Positions 7,462-15,106 of a stretch of DNA of 64,000 nt are shown here, piece by piece. Position 1 is the stretch's first letter. Every line of letters begins with the position of its first letter. Location of the stretch: assembly GCF_000741295.1 (NCBI RefSeq), contig NZ_JGZG01000001.1, positions 62,001-126,000 of the forward strand. The letters are read 5' to 3'. This stretch comes from Bifidobacterium pseudolongum subsp. globosum. GTDB taxonomy: Bacteria; Actinomycetota; Actinomycetes; Actinomycetales; Bifidobacteriaceae. The notes below the pieces were generated by a model. The model made no database searches. It was not told where the DNA came from and saw nothing but the letters and a program-made list of their open reading frames with translations. Both the position numbers and the translations under genes were made by a program.

Positions 7462-8202
7462 TCATTCAGTGAACCATTGCAATGCCCGTTCAACGGCTTC
7501 GCCGCGAACCTCCTTGTCGCAGTCCAACAGCAGGCGCTTCCCCTGCTCCATGCCCCGCTTATGGCAGTCGCGCAACACCGTGGCGATCCGCACACCCTGC
7601 ACGCTGTCCACGCCCGTCTTCAACGTGTCGGCGTCCAAGCCCTGCGCTCGCAACATGTCAGATACAGGCGGCATGTCCGCACGGTAAACGTGTTCGCAGG
7701 CCATGGTGATGGCCTCATTGACCGCCACACGGTTCGCTTCCTCCAGTGTGGCCGCGTCCGTGTCCCATTCACGGGCCGTGATGTACGGGGGGAACCTGCC
7801 GTCGAACAGTTTGCCCCGATCCAATGCATGCAGCACCCTGCCCGCCACACCGCATTCGGCAGCGTACCCGATCCAACGCCATGCGAGGAACGCCGCGTCA
7901 GCGGGGGTGAACGTCGCAGTCATGATCCATTGCGCGACACCATCGGCTGTCGCGTCTGTGATCTGAGCGGGGGAAGCGACGCCATACGCCGCCCATGCCG
8001 CCAACACGTCCACACGCGGCCCAACTTGCGCAAACCCCTCGATCTCCAACCCGGCCAACCACTTGTATTGCGCATACAGGGACGGGCAGGCGCGCAGACC
8101 TTTCGCCCACAACACGACCGCCTGCACGTCGGGTTCCACCCACCCCACACGCAGGATCGCGCGCACGAGCTTGCGCCATTGGTTCATCTCACGTGCTTCC
8201 AT
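7462..8202 (-). CDS. Element-borne protein of unknown function, 246 aa
   Basis: Unrecognised 246-aa soluble protein, Ala/Trp-rich and predicted mostly alpha-helical (WRKLVRAILRVGWV, VLLWAKGL-like segments, AAFLAWRWIGYAAECG). No signal peptide or membrane segment. The ATG at 8202 is preceded by AAAGGGG at 8 nt spacing; the upstream GTG at 8220 has no RBS. It overlaps the end of the integrase gene by 14 bp, so the two are translationally coupled and probably act together or share timing. It does not resemble known capsid-interference, relaxase or toxin families. Confidence 0.7.
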   Translation of the reverse strand: MEAREMNQWRKLVRAILRVGWVEPDVQAVVLWAKGLRACPSLYAQYKWLAGLEIEGFAQVGPRVDVLAAWAAYGVASPAQITDATADGVAQWIMTATFTPADAAFLAWRWIGYAAECGVAGRVLHALDRGKLFDGRFPPYITAREWDTDAATLEEANRVAVNEAITMACEHVYRADMPPVSDMLRAQGLDADTLKTGVDSVQGVRIATVLRDCHKRGMEQGKRLLLDCDKEVRGEAVERALQWFTE

Positions 8203-9715
8203 CTTCCCGTCCCCTTTCACAACAGTTCCCGCAGGTTTCCTCGCGCATGGCGCTGTCCAGCAGGTTCAGCACACGCGAGCCAAGCGCCTTGTCCATGCGT
8301 TTCACCATGGCGGCGCGTTGCGGCGCGTCCAACACGCTTAATGTGTCCGCGAGCGCCGCGAGCGCGATCCCTGTCTCTGTCTCTGTCTCTGTCTCTGCCG
8401 GTTCGTCGGGGATCGCGTCTTGTGGCTCTTGTGGCGCTCGCGGTTGCGGCGTATCCCATGCGCGCGTCATGTTCTGCACGACGCCGCGTTCACGTTCCAT
8501 GTCGGGCACTTGGTACAGGCTCGCCACGCTCATGTCGGCGTGGCCCGCGAGTTTCATCGCGTCCGCGAGCGTGCCCCCTGTTTCCACGACACGCGAACAA
8601 AAATCACGGCGTAGGTCATGCAATTGCAGCCCTTGCAAACCCGGTATGCGCACGCGGGCGAGCGCGAACGCATTGCGCAGGTTCTGCTCATTGGCCTGTT
8701 CGCCCGTGCGTGGTTGCGTGAAGATCGGCGCGTCGTCGCCTATGTGCAGGTCGTCTATGCGCGCTCGCAACCGTTGCGCCACAATGTCGGACATGGGCAC
8801 ATCACGGTTCGATGACTCCGTTTTCGGGGTTTGGTACACCGTGACCCGTTTGCCTGTTTTCACGTCCCGCACACGGGCGACGGTACGGTTCACGCTAAGC
8901 ACGCCCTTGTCGAAATCAATGTCGCACGGGCGTAAGGCGAGCGCCTCACCCTCCCGCAGGCCCGTCTCGTTCATCACGACGACCGCGAGCGCCGCATACG
9001 CGGGGAGCAGTTCCAGCAGGGCGTTCAACTGTTGTGTGGTGGGGCGTATGGGCACGTGCTTGCGCTTGTGCTTGCCGACACCGATAAGGCAGGGGTTGCG
9101 CGCTATGAGCGGCTCCCCGTTCTCGTCCCATGGTTGTGTCGCGGCGCTCGCCATGATCGCCCGCAACAGCTTGTACACGTGTTGGCGGCGTGCGTGTGTG
9201 TCGGCTTCCGCCCGCAGTGGTTTGAAGCCCGTGTACCATTCCTGCACGATGGCGGGTGTAATGGCCCGCATGGGCATGGCGCCGAAATAGGGCAGCAGAT
9301 ACCCATCTAGCGAGTTGCGGTATTCATCGCGGGTGCTGTCCTTGATCGGCAGGCCCTGCCGTGTGGTGCGCGTCGCCAACCATTGCGCAGCGTATTGGGC
9401 GAACGTGACCGTCTCGACATGGTGGGCTCGTTGTTTCACCTTGTCGGGCACCCATGTGCCGTTTTCGATGGCCTTGTGTGTGGTGATCTGCCATGCGCGC
9501 CCGTCCGTCTCCCGGTCGGGCGTGACCCATTTTTCGAGTTCCTTGGGTAGCTTCACGTCCGGGAAGCGTTCATAGGCCCACTGCGGCACGGGGTGTGTGA
9601 ACACGAGGTAGGGGCGTCCCTTGCGTGTCTTGTGCTTGGGTTTCGACAGGCCGTTGGGGGCTCGTTTGGGTCGCCGCGTTCGCCGTGGTTCCCCCCTATG
9701 TTCGGTGTCGTTCAT
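8189..9715 (-). CDS. int: Tyrosine-family site-specific integrase
   Basis: A 508-aa phage-type integrase that catalyses recombination between the ssrA 3' end and the element attachment site. N-terminal basic arm-binding region (1-50, Arg/Lys-rich), SAM-like core-binding domain (about 102-190), then the catalytic domain with Arg254 (TGLREGEAL), Lys298 (TPKTESS), His366-x-x-Arg369 (HDLRRD), His392 (GHADMS) and the nucleophile Tyr401. An unusual tail of about 105 residues follows the active site, including a (Thr-Glu)4 run at 441-448 encoded by a hexanucleotide repeat, and a short Cys cluster (CGNCC) at the end. Putative arm sites overlap its 5' flank and may give autoregulation. Confidence 0.93.
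   Translation of the reverse strand: MNDTEHRGEPRRTRRPKRAPNGLSKPKHKTRKGRPYLVFTHPVPQWAYERFPDVKLPKELEKWVTPDRETDGRAWQITTHKAIENGTWVPDKVKQRAHHVETVTFAQYAAQWLATRTTRQGLPIKDSTRDEYRNSLDGYLLPYFGAMPMRAITPAIVQEWYTGFKPLRAEADTHARRQHVYKLLRAIMASAATQPWDENGEPLIARNPCLIGVGKHKRKHVPIRPTTQQLNALLELLPAYAALAVVVMNETGLREGEALALRPCDIDFDKGVLSVNRTVARVRDVKTGKRVTVYQTPKTESSNRDVPMSDIVAQRLRARIDDLHIGDDAPIFTQPRTGEQANEQNLRNAFALARVRIPGLQGLQLHDLRRDFCSRVVETGGTLADAMKLAGHADMSVASLYQVPDMERERGVVQNMTRAWDTPQPRAPQEPQDAIPDEPAETETETETGIALAALADTLSVLDAPQRAAMVKRMDKALGSRVLNLLDSAMREETCGNCCERGREDGST
8370..8397. repeat. Hexanucleotide tandem repeat (CTCTGT) in the integrase tail
   Basis: About 4.5 copies of CTCTGT, coding in frame for alternating Thr-Glu in the integrase C-terminal extension. 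Slippage would change protein length by two residues per unit without shifting frame. Confidence 0.85.
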
Positions 9716-9785
9716 GGTTCCCCCCTATCTTGGGTGCCTGTTTGCGTGTCGGGGGTGTCGGGTTCCCCCCTAAGTTCCCCCCTAT
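9688..9785. promoter_or_regulatory. Four copies of GTTCCCCCCTA(A/T), probable integrase arm sites (right) and int promoter region
   Basis: Copies at 9688-9699 (inside the int coding start), 9717-9728 (touching the int start codon), 9762-9773 and 9774-9785. The last two form the same 24 bp doublet as at 2436-2459. Binding of Int here would position the attachment site and could repress int. Confidence 0.7.
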
Positions 9786-9882
9786 GTTACGCTTAAATAC
9801 GCACGTTCACGCAACACTACGCGCCGAGGAAAGGAACGGAACCAAGCGCGAAAACCCTTGAAAACACTGGGAAACCGGCAAC

Positions 9883-9915
9883 AAAAAAGGGTTCCGAGCA
9901 AAAAGCCCGAAACCC
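9883..9915 (-). terminator. Element-supplied ssrA terminator
   Basis: On the minus strand an 11 bp stem GGGTTTCGGGC / GCTCGGAACCC (two G-U wobbles in RNA) with a five-T loop, followed by TTTTTTG. It begins immediately after the 27 bp attachment repeat. The wobble pairs make it a good hairpin only in the ssrA direction, which suggests it evolved to end the host tmRNA transcript after integration. Confidence 0.75.
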
Positions 9916-9942
9916 TGAAAGTGGAGCCGCGGGGAATTGAAC
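9916..9942. repeat. Right attachment site inside functional ssrA
   Basis: The second copy of the 27 bp repeat; it forms the true 3' end of ssrA, so integration regenerates an intact tmRNA gene. Strand exchange must occur within these 27 bp. Confidence 0.9.
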
Positions 9943-10318
9943 CCCGGTCCGGTGACCGTACCCTCGTTCTTCTACGTGCGTAGTCTGCTGGCCACAGAGA
10001 GCAGTTTTTCGGCTCCCATCAATATCGCAGACAACAGATGGCGAGCCTAGCTACAGTACAAGTCCCTGTGTCACCCTGCAGTGCAATGACACAGGCAAGT
10101 CTTCTCAACGACGCTCAGCATCTCCCCGAAGACACGGGAGAGTGAACGGAGCGGCTGCTCGCTGGTTAAGTCCTGACGAAAAAATCAGGCAGCGAGAGCG
10201 AACTCAGTGCGGTTAGATTTAGCACTTATTTTTTTCACAGAGAACATCACGAGCGGACTCTGCATTCTCGGCACGCTTCACCGAAGCGAACAGATCACCG
10301 TCGAAACCGATCGGCCCC
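9922..10318 (-). ncRNA. ssrA: tmRNA
   Basis: Transfer-messenger RNA that rescues stalled ribosomes and tags the nascent peptide. Acceptor 5' strand GGGGCCG (10318-10312) pairs with CGGCUCC (9929-9923) with one G-U; the discriminator A is at 9922 and CCA is not encoded. The 5' end continues with the typical GGTTTCGAC, and the T arm is GGGGTTCAATTCCCC. The tag frame starts at GCT (10223-10221) and reads AKSNRTEFALAA before TGA (10187-10185); this is the Bifidobacterium-type tag as I recall it. The 397 nt length is normal. Confidence 0.97.
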
Positions 10319-10324
10319 TTTTGA

Positions 10325-10330
10325 ATTATC
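10325..10330 (-). promoter_or_regulatory. ssrA -10 element GATAAT
   Basis: GATAAT lies 6 bp upstream of the tmRNA 5' end on the minus strand, the right distance for a -10 box. No strong -35 hexamer is evident at 16-18 bp. Confidence 0.55.
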
Positions 10331-10483
10331 AAACTCGCCGGCGCAAAGCCGGACTCTTCAATATAGCATGCCCCACGCGCACATGCAAGATGCACAACGT
10401 GCCCGACACCCGCGCCCCACTGGGTGCGGGTATGAATAAAGTCGGTTCCATACGCACGTACACAGGAAGGCGAGAAGAGCGGC

Positions 10484-11488
10484 ATGGCCACACGCAAACA
10501 GATCGCGGAACTCGCAGGGGTCTCACAGGCGACCGTCTCACGTCTGCTCAACGGCGACGCCAAGCTGCGCATCACCGCGCAGACACGACGCCGCATCATG
10601 CGCGCGGCCGCCCAGCTCGGCTACACCGCGTTCACGAGCCGCATGATCGCCGTGCTCAACGCGCCGCCGGAAATCAACGAGCTGCAGGACGCCTATTTCC
10701 AGTCGTTGCGCGAGGAACTGCACGCCGCCGCCGAAGAGCAGGGGTCGACGCTCGCGTTCTTCGCATCGATCGACGAGCTCATCGAGGCCGCTGACGAATA
10801 CGACGGATTCATCGCCATAGGTCCCGCCACGTTCACACGTGAACAGCTTGGGCATCTGCGCCGCGCGTTGCCGTACGGCACGTTCGTCGACACGAACCCG
10901 GCCCCCGACTGGTTCGATTCGGTGCGCCCCGACCTAAGCCAGACCATGCTCGACGCCCTTGACGCACTGCAGGACGCCGGCCACACGCGTATCGGCTTCA
11001 TCGGCGGCATCGGCGCAATCATGGGCCTGCACAACCAACCCGAGGACATCCGCACGCTTGCGTTCACCGACTGGAGCCGGCGTCTGCATCTGGACAACGA
11101 CGCACTGATCTACGCCAGCGGCCCGTTCACCGTGGACAACGGCCGTGCGCTCGCCGAGCGCATGCTCGCACAGCACTCCCCCGACGCACTGCCCGACGCG
11201 CTTGTGGTGGCGTCTGACCCGATGGCCGTCGGCGTGCTGCAGGCGCTCGCCGCGGCCGGCGTGCGCGTGCCGCACGACATGGCCGTGGTGAGCGTCGACA
11301 ATCTGCCGATCTGCCAATACACCGCACCCGCATTGAGCTCGTTCGACATCGACCGGCACGAGCTCGTGTACACCGCGCTTGAAACGCTCACCGACGCGAT
11401 TGCGCGCGACCGGGGTACGCGCCGGCACATCCTCATCTCGACGAAGCTGGTATGCCGCGCGAGCTTCCAGCCGCCGCAACCGCAGTGA
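10484..11488 (+). CDS. LacI-family transcriptional regulator of the lac locus
   Basis: A 334-aa LacI/GalR-type regulator: N-terminal HTH (ATRKQIAELAGVSQATVSRLLNGDAKLRI), hinge about residues 45-60, and a periplasmic-binding-protein-like effector domain (GHTRIGFIGGIG; VVASDPMAVGVLQALAAAGVRVPHDMAVVSVD). An AGGAAGG is present about 15-20 bp before the ATG. It is convergent with the beta-galactosidase gene, whose divergent promoter region carries two palindromes of LacI-operator size. The natural inference is that it represses lacZ and the permease until galactosides accumulate. A weak hairpin ACCCGC/GCGGGT (10408-10431) lies in its 5' flank. Confidence 0.88.
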   Translation: MATRKQIAELAGVSQATVSRLLNGDAKLRITAQTRRRIMRAAAQLGYTAFTSRMIAVLNAPPEINELQDAYFQSLREELHAAAEEQGSTLAFFASIDELIEAADEYDGFIAIGPATFTREQLGHLRRALPYGTFVDTNPAPDWFDSVRPDLSQTMLDALDALQDAGHTRIGFIGGIGAIMGLHNQPEDIRTLAFTDWSRRLHLDNDALIYASGPFTVDNGRALAERMLAQHSPDALPDALVVASDPMAVGVLQALAAAGVRVPHDMAVVSVDNLPICQYTAPALSSFDIDRHELVYTALETLTDAIARDRGTRRHILISTKLVCRASFQPPQPQ

Positions 11489-11507
11489 GCGATCTTGCGC
11501 ACCTGAT

Positions 11508-14500
11508 TCACACGAGGAGCATCGTCACATCGAGCGTCAGTTCGCGCGCGGCGTCGAGCTGGTAGCGGTCATGCACGGGCGCGCCCCACGAATCGTCGCC
11601 GCCGACGCCCATCTGCCCGGCGAGCATACGCAGGAACATGTGCCGTGGCTTCGGCAGCTCATCCTGATGCGTCGCCGCCTCCATCGTCAGCGTGTCGTAC
11701 GGCAGCAGACTCAGCGCGAGATCCGTGCCGGGGCGTGTGGATTCGATGAGCAGGCCATGGCCGTCTTCGTCGGTGACGCGCGCCCAGCGCACATGCGCAT
11801 GGTTGCCGGTCTCCTGCGGCACGAGGTACGGCTGCACATCGTCGAACGCGGTCGTGCGCCATGCGCCGACTTTCGCGCGGTCACGGTCGGCGTAGGTCTC
11901 CCAGGGGCCGGGGCCGTAGAACTCCAGCTGCGAGTAGCGCACGGGCAACGCCCATTCGAGGCCGAAGAGGGGCAGGCTCGTCGCGTCCGCCTCACCGGGC
12001 CATGTGGCCTCGACGTGCAGCCGCATCGCACTATCGACGCTGTAGCGCACCGGCACAGTGGTATGCGCGTCGTCCGCGAGCTCATACCAGTATTCGCCGG
12101 TGAGCTCGCCACGCTCTGGGTCCCATTCCACCTGCCCGATGCCGGTGATCACGCGCGCATAGCGCCCCGCGCCGAACCATTGCGCGCGGTCGAAGCCGCT
12201 GCTCGCGCCGCGGTCGTTGTCGGTCAGCGGCCGGAATGTGATGAGTCGCGGCACGCGGGACACCATCTCCCGCGCGCCGTCGCGCATCGAGACGATGCCG
12301 CCCTGCGTGCGCGACAACAGCATCTCACGCGACCCCAGCCGCATGCCGCCGTTCCAACGACCCAGCGTGACGCGCGCACCGGATTCCGCTGTGCCCGGGG
12401 TGTGCCATGCGGCGAGCGCACGCGCGTCGAGTGCGCGGGTGCACTGCCCCCAGGCGAGCTCATGGCCGGCCTCGGCCCACGCGGTGGTGCGCGTGAGCCG
12501 TTGGCTCACTTCGTAGACCACCTCATGCGTGTGCAGTGCGCTGTCACCGCTGGCCGGCAGCACGTCCTCGACCGGCGGGAACACGAGGTCGAGCGCGCGC
12601 GTCTCGCCGGCGGGCACGTCGAGTGTGCGCGCGGCGCTCCACACCTCACGCCCGTCGACGAGCATGCGCGCCACGAACACGCTGTCGCCCGTGCCGACAA
12701 AGGCATTGCCGTTGTGCACGAGCACGCGGTCGGGTTCCACGCTGATGCGCACAGGCGCATACTGCGCTTTCACTTCCTCGGCTTTCGCCGATGGCGTGCG
12801 GTCCGCGAACACGATGCCGTCGCCGCTGAAGTTCATGTCGCTTGGCCTGTCGCCGAAGTCACCGCCGTACGCGAGCCGCTCCGTGCCGTCGTCCAGCCGC
12901 TGCCACAACGCTTGGTCGATGAAATCCCAGATGAAGCCGCCTTGGTAGTGCGGATACCGCTCAAGGGCGGTGTATTCGCTCAGACCACCGAGCGAATTGC
13001 CCATCGCGTGCATGTATTCGCACGAGATGTACGGTTTGGTCGGGTTGTGCTCAAGGTAGTCGCGGATGTCGTCGGGCCGCGCGTACATGCGCGATTCGAA
13101 GTCGGAGATCGCGCTGTACGCCAGGTTCCACTGCACGCCCTCGTAATGCACAGGGCGCGTGGGGTCCCACGCGCGGCACCGCTCCCCCATCTGTTCGATC
13201 ACCGTGCCCGCATACGACTCGTTGCCGAGCGACCACGCGACCACGCACGCATGGTTGCGGTCACGCACCACCATGCTCTGCACACGGTCCACGCATGCGG
13301 CAAGCCACATCGGGTCATCGCCGGGGATCGACTCACCGTCCGTCACGTCACCGGGCAGATTCCAGCTGCCATGCGTCTCCAGATTGGCTTCGTCGATCAT
13401 GTAGATGCCGTATTCGTCGCACAGTTCGAGCCAACGGGTCTGGTTCGGGTAGTGCGAGGTGCGCACCGCGTTGATGTTGTGCCGTTTCATGAAGCGCACA
13501 TCCCACAGCATGTCCTCTTCCGTGACGCTGCGGCCATACCGTGCGTCGAATTCGTGGCGGTTGACGCCGCGCAGCACGACCCGCTCGCCGTTGACGGTGA
13601 AGATGCCGCGTTCGATCTCGACACGGCGGAATCCAACCACCGCGCTTGAGATTTCGACCGGTTGCCCATCGGCGTCATACACCAGCACGTCGACGCGGTA
13701 CCGGTTCGGCTCTTCGGCGCTCCATGCGCGCACGTCGGCGATCGCGGCGCGCACACGCAGCACCGTGTCATCAGCCGAGGCCGATTGCCGTTCCGCATCC
13801 AGCGTCGCCTCCCACAACGGCGTGGCCGCCTCGTCGTCCACCGCGCATACGCGCACATCGGCGCTGTGTGCGGTGGCGTCGCCTTCAAGCGCAAGCCGAA
13901 GGTCGAGCACGCCGCACTGCGCCGCGACATCCCAGTCGGCGGTCGCCTGCATGTCGCGCACATGCACACACGGGCGCACATCGAGGCGCACGCCTCGGAA
14001 CAGTCCATGGAACCGCCAGCAGTCCTGGTCTTCCAGCCAACTCGCGCTCGAGTACTGGAAGCATGCGACGGCGAGCGTATTGCCCTCCTCGCGCAGCGCG
14101 TCGGTCACGTCGAATTCGCTCGGCGTGTACGAATCCTCCGCATAGCCGACGAATGCGCCATTGAGCCACACGTAGATCGCGGTCGCCGCGCCGTCGAACG
14201 TCAACGAGACCCGTTCGCCCGCGCTCAACGCCTTCCGCACACGCGGATCGGCGTCGAACGTCCGGCGGTACAGCGCCACGAGATTGTCGTCGGGCACATG
14301 CGGCGCCTGCGGCTGCTCATGACCATCCCAGGGGTACTGGATGTTCACGTATTGCGGGCGCATGAGCCCCTGCGTCTCCAGGCAGCCGGGGACCTCCACA
14401 TCCATATAGCCGCATTCGTCGAAGCAATCCGACGCGAAGGCCGGGGGGATGTGCACGGTCTGCCATCGCTCGCTCGTGCTTTCCATCGGAAGCCGATCGA

Positions 14501-14780
14501 GGTGCGACGGCACGACCCGCGCACGCCACACGCCATCGAGCGACTGCCGCAACGCACCGGACGCGCCGTCGACGCTCATATGATCGGTGTGCGCGGGCAG
14601 CCGGTTGACCGCGAAGACCCTTGGATCGTCGAGCCAATGCACGCTTGGCTGTCTCCGTGCCCCATGCCCTTCCTCAGAAGGGCGTTGCGGCTCTCCCGCC
14701 ACCGCCCGCCCACGGACGGCGTTGCACGGGTCCGTCCCGCATCGCATACCGGTGTGCGCCCTGTTGTCTGACTGTGCCAT
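11508..14780 (-). CDS. lacZ: Beta-galactosidase, GH2 family
   Basis: A 1090-aa GH2 beta-galactosidase of the E. coli LacZ type, hydrolysing lactose and other beta-galactosides in the cytoplasm. Domain order is jelly-roll sugar-binding, two Ig-like domains around the TIM barrel, and a C-terminal bgal small-chain domain. The acid/base is Glu521 (WSLGNES) and the nucleophile Glu588 (ISCEYMHAMGNS). The start at 14780 is supported by GAGGAGCGG 3-4 nt upstream; the frame stays open further but without homology. The first 55 residues (MAQSDNRAHTGMRCGTD...) are a Ser/Arg-rich extension before the usual N-terminus. No signal peptide, consistent with internal cleavage of lactose imported by the divergent permease. 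Confidence 0.95.
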   Translation of the reverse strand: MAQSDNRAHTGMRCGTDPCNAVRGRAVAGEPQRPSEEGHGARRQPSVHWLDDPRVFAVNRLPAHTDHMSVDGASGALRQSLDGVWRARVVPSHLDRLPMESTSERWQTVHIPPAFASDCFDECGYMDVEVPGCLETQGLMRPQYVNIQYPWDGHEQPQAPHVPDDNLVALYRRTFDADPRVRKALSAGERVSLTFDGAATAIYVWLNGAFVGYAEDSYTPSEFDVTDALREEGNTLAVACFQYSSASWLEDQDCWRFHGLFRGVRLDVRPCVHVRDMQATADWDVAAQCGVLDLRLALEGDATAHSADVRVCAVDDEAATPLWEATLDAERQSASADDTVLRVRAAIADVRAWSAEEPNRYRVDVLVYDADGQPVEISSAVVGFRRVEIERGIFTVNGERVVLRGVNRHEFDARYGRSVTEEDMLWDVRFMKRHNINAVRTSHYPNQTRWLELCDEYGIYMIDEANLETHGSWNLPGDVTDGESIPGDDPMWLAACVDRVQSMVVRDRNHACVVAWSLGNESYAGTVIEQMGERCRAWDPTRPVHYEGVQWNLAYSAISDFESRMYARPDDIRDYLEHNPTKPYISCEYMHAMGNSLGGLSEYTALERYPHYQGGFIWDFIDQALWQRLDDGTERLAYGGDFGDRPSDMNFSGDGIVFADRTPSAKAEEVKAQYAPVRISVEPDRVLVHNGNAFVGTGDSVFVARMLVDGREVWSAARTLDVPAGETRALDLVFPPVEDVLPASGDSALHTHEVVYEVSQRLTRTTAWAEAGHELAWGQCTRALDARALAAWHTPGTAESGARVTLGRWNGGMRLGSREMLLSRTQGGIVSMRDGAREMVSRVPRLITFRPLTDNDRGASSGFDRAQWFGAGRYARVITGIGQVEWDPERGELTGEYWYELADDAHTTVPVRYSVDSAMRLHVEATWPGEADATSLPLFGLEWALPVRYSQLEFYGPGPWETYADRDRAKVGAWRTTAFDDVQPYLVPQETGNHAHVRWARVTDEDGHGLLIESTRPGTDLALSLLPYDTLTMEAATHQDELPKPRHMFLRMLAGQMGVGGDDSWGAPVHDRYQLDAARELTLDVTMLLV

Positions 14781-15106
14781 GATCCGCTCCTCGCTGTAGC
14801 TCCGTCGCTTGCATGCCTGGCCGGTGGCGCCGACCCGAACATGGTTTCCTTGCCCAATCGATAGTAAACTATTTACCGTACAAGAACAACGTCCGTCGTT
14901 CCAGTAGCGCAATTCTTCATACATCTCCACCCACACACCGCCCACGGTACACCCTCAAGAACCCTAACATCACAGCGGTTCTACATAAATCAAGACTGTG
15001 CCAAAATTAGTCACCCCATTTCAACAATAAGTAAATAAGTTTACCGGATATGATAAATTACTCTACGAACACAGATCACCGTTGATCACACCCTACGGAG
15101 GATGAC
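14781..15106. promoter_or_regulatory. Divergent lacZ/permease regulatory region with two operator-like palindromes
   Basis: 326 bp, noticeably AT-richer than its surroundings. Minus-strand lacZ promoter: TTGTTC (14889-14884), 17 bp spacer, TACTAT (14866-14861). The spacer holds the palindrome AGTAAA-CTA-TTTACC (14863-14877, plus-strand reading). On the permease side AGTAAA-TAAG-TTTACC (15030-15045) precedes a -10-like TATGAT (15049-15054). The two palindromes share arms but differ by one base in the centre; both are placed to block RNA polymerase. Binding by the LacI-type regulator is inferred. Confidence 0.7.

Larger units (their letters stand above)
2356..9942. mobile_element. 7.56 kb integrative element in the 3' end of ssrA
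   Basis: Bounded by a perfect 27 bp direct repeat (2356-2382 and 9916-9942) that is the 3' end of the tmRNA gene, a classic tyrosine-recombinase target. The integrase gene lies next to the ssrA-proximal end and reads away from it. Contents: integrase, overlapping 246-aa unknown, Xis-like small protein, primase/TOPRIM/P-loop replication protein, 176 bp inverted-repeat iteron array, about 1.1 kb of gene-free DNA, and a 137-aa unknown on the opposite strand. There is no relaxase, FtsK/TraB translocase, capsid, terminase or lysis gene. The order int - small DNA-binding protein - primase - iterons recalls phage-inducible satellites; a minimal integrative plasmid is the alternative. Confidence 0.88.

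Noticed and set aside
8370..8397. Phase-variation switch in int
   Set aside because: The repeat unit is six bases and in frame, so slippage cannot switch the gene off.
2356..9942. Actinomycete integrative conjugative element (AICE)
   Set aside because: No FtsK/TraB-type translocase, relaxase or other transfer gene in the interval.
11379..13649. 756-codon plus-strand frame opposite lacZ
   Set aside because: Shadow of lacZ with no RBS or domain features; the same reasoning applies to 24725-26650 and 27027-28736.
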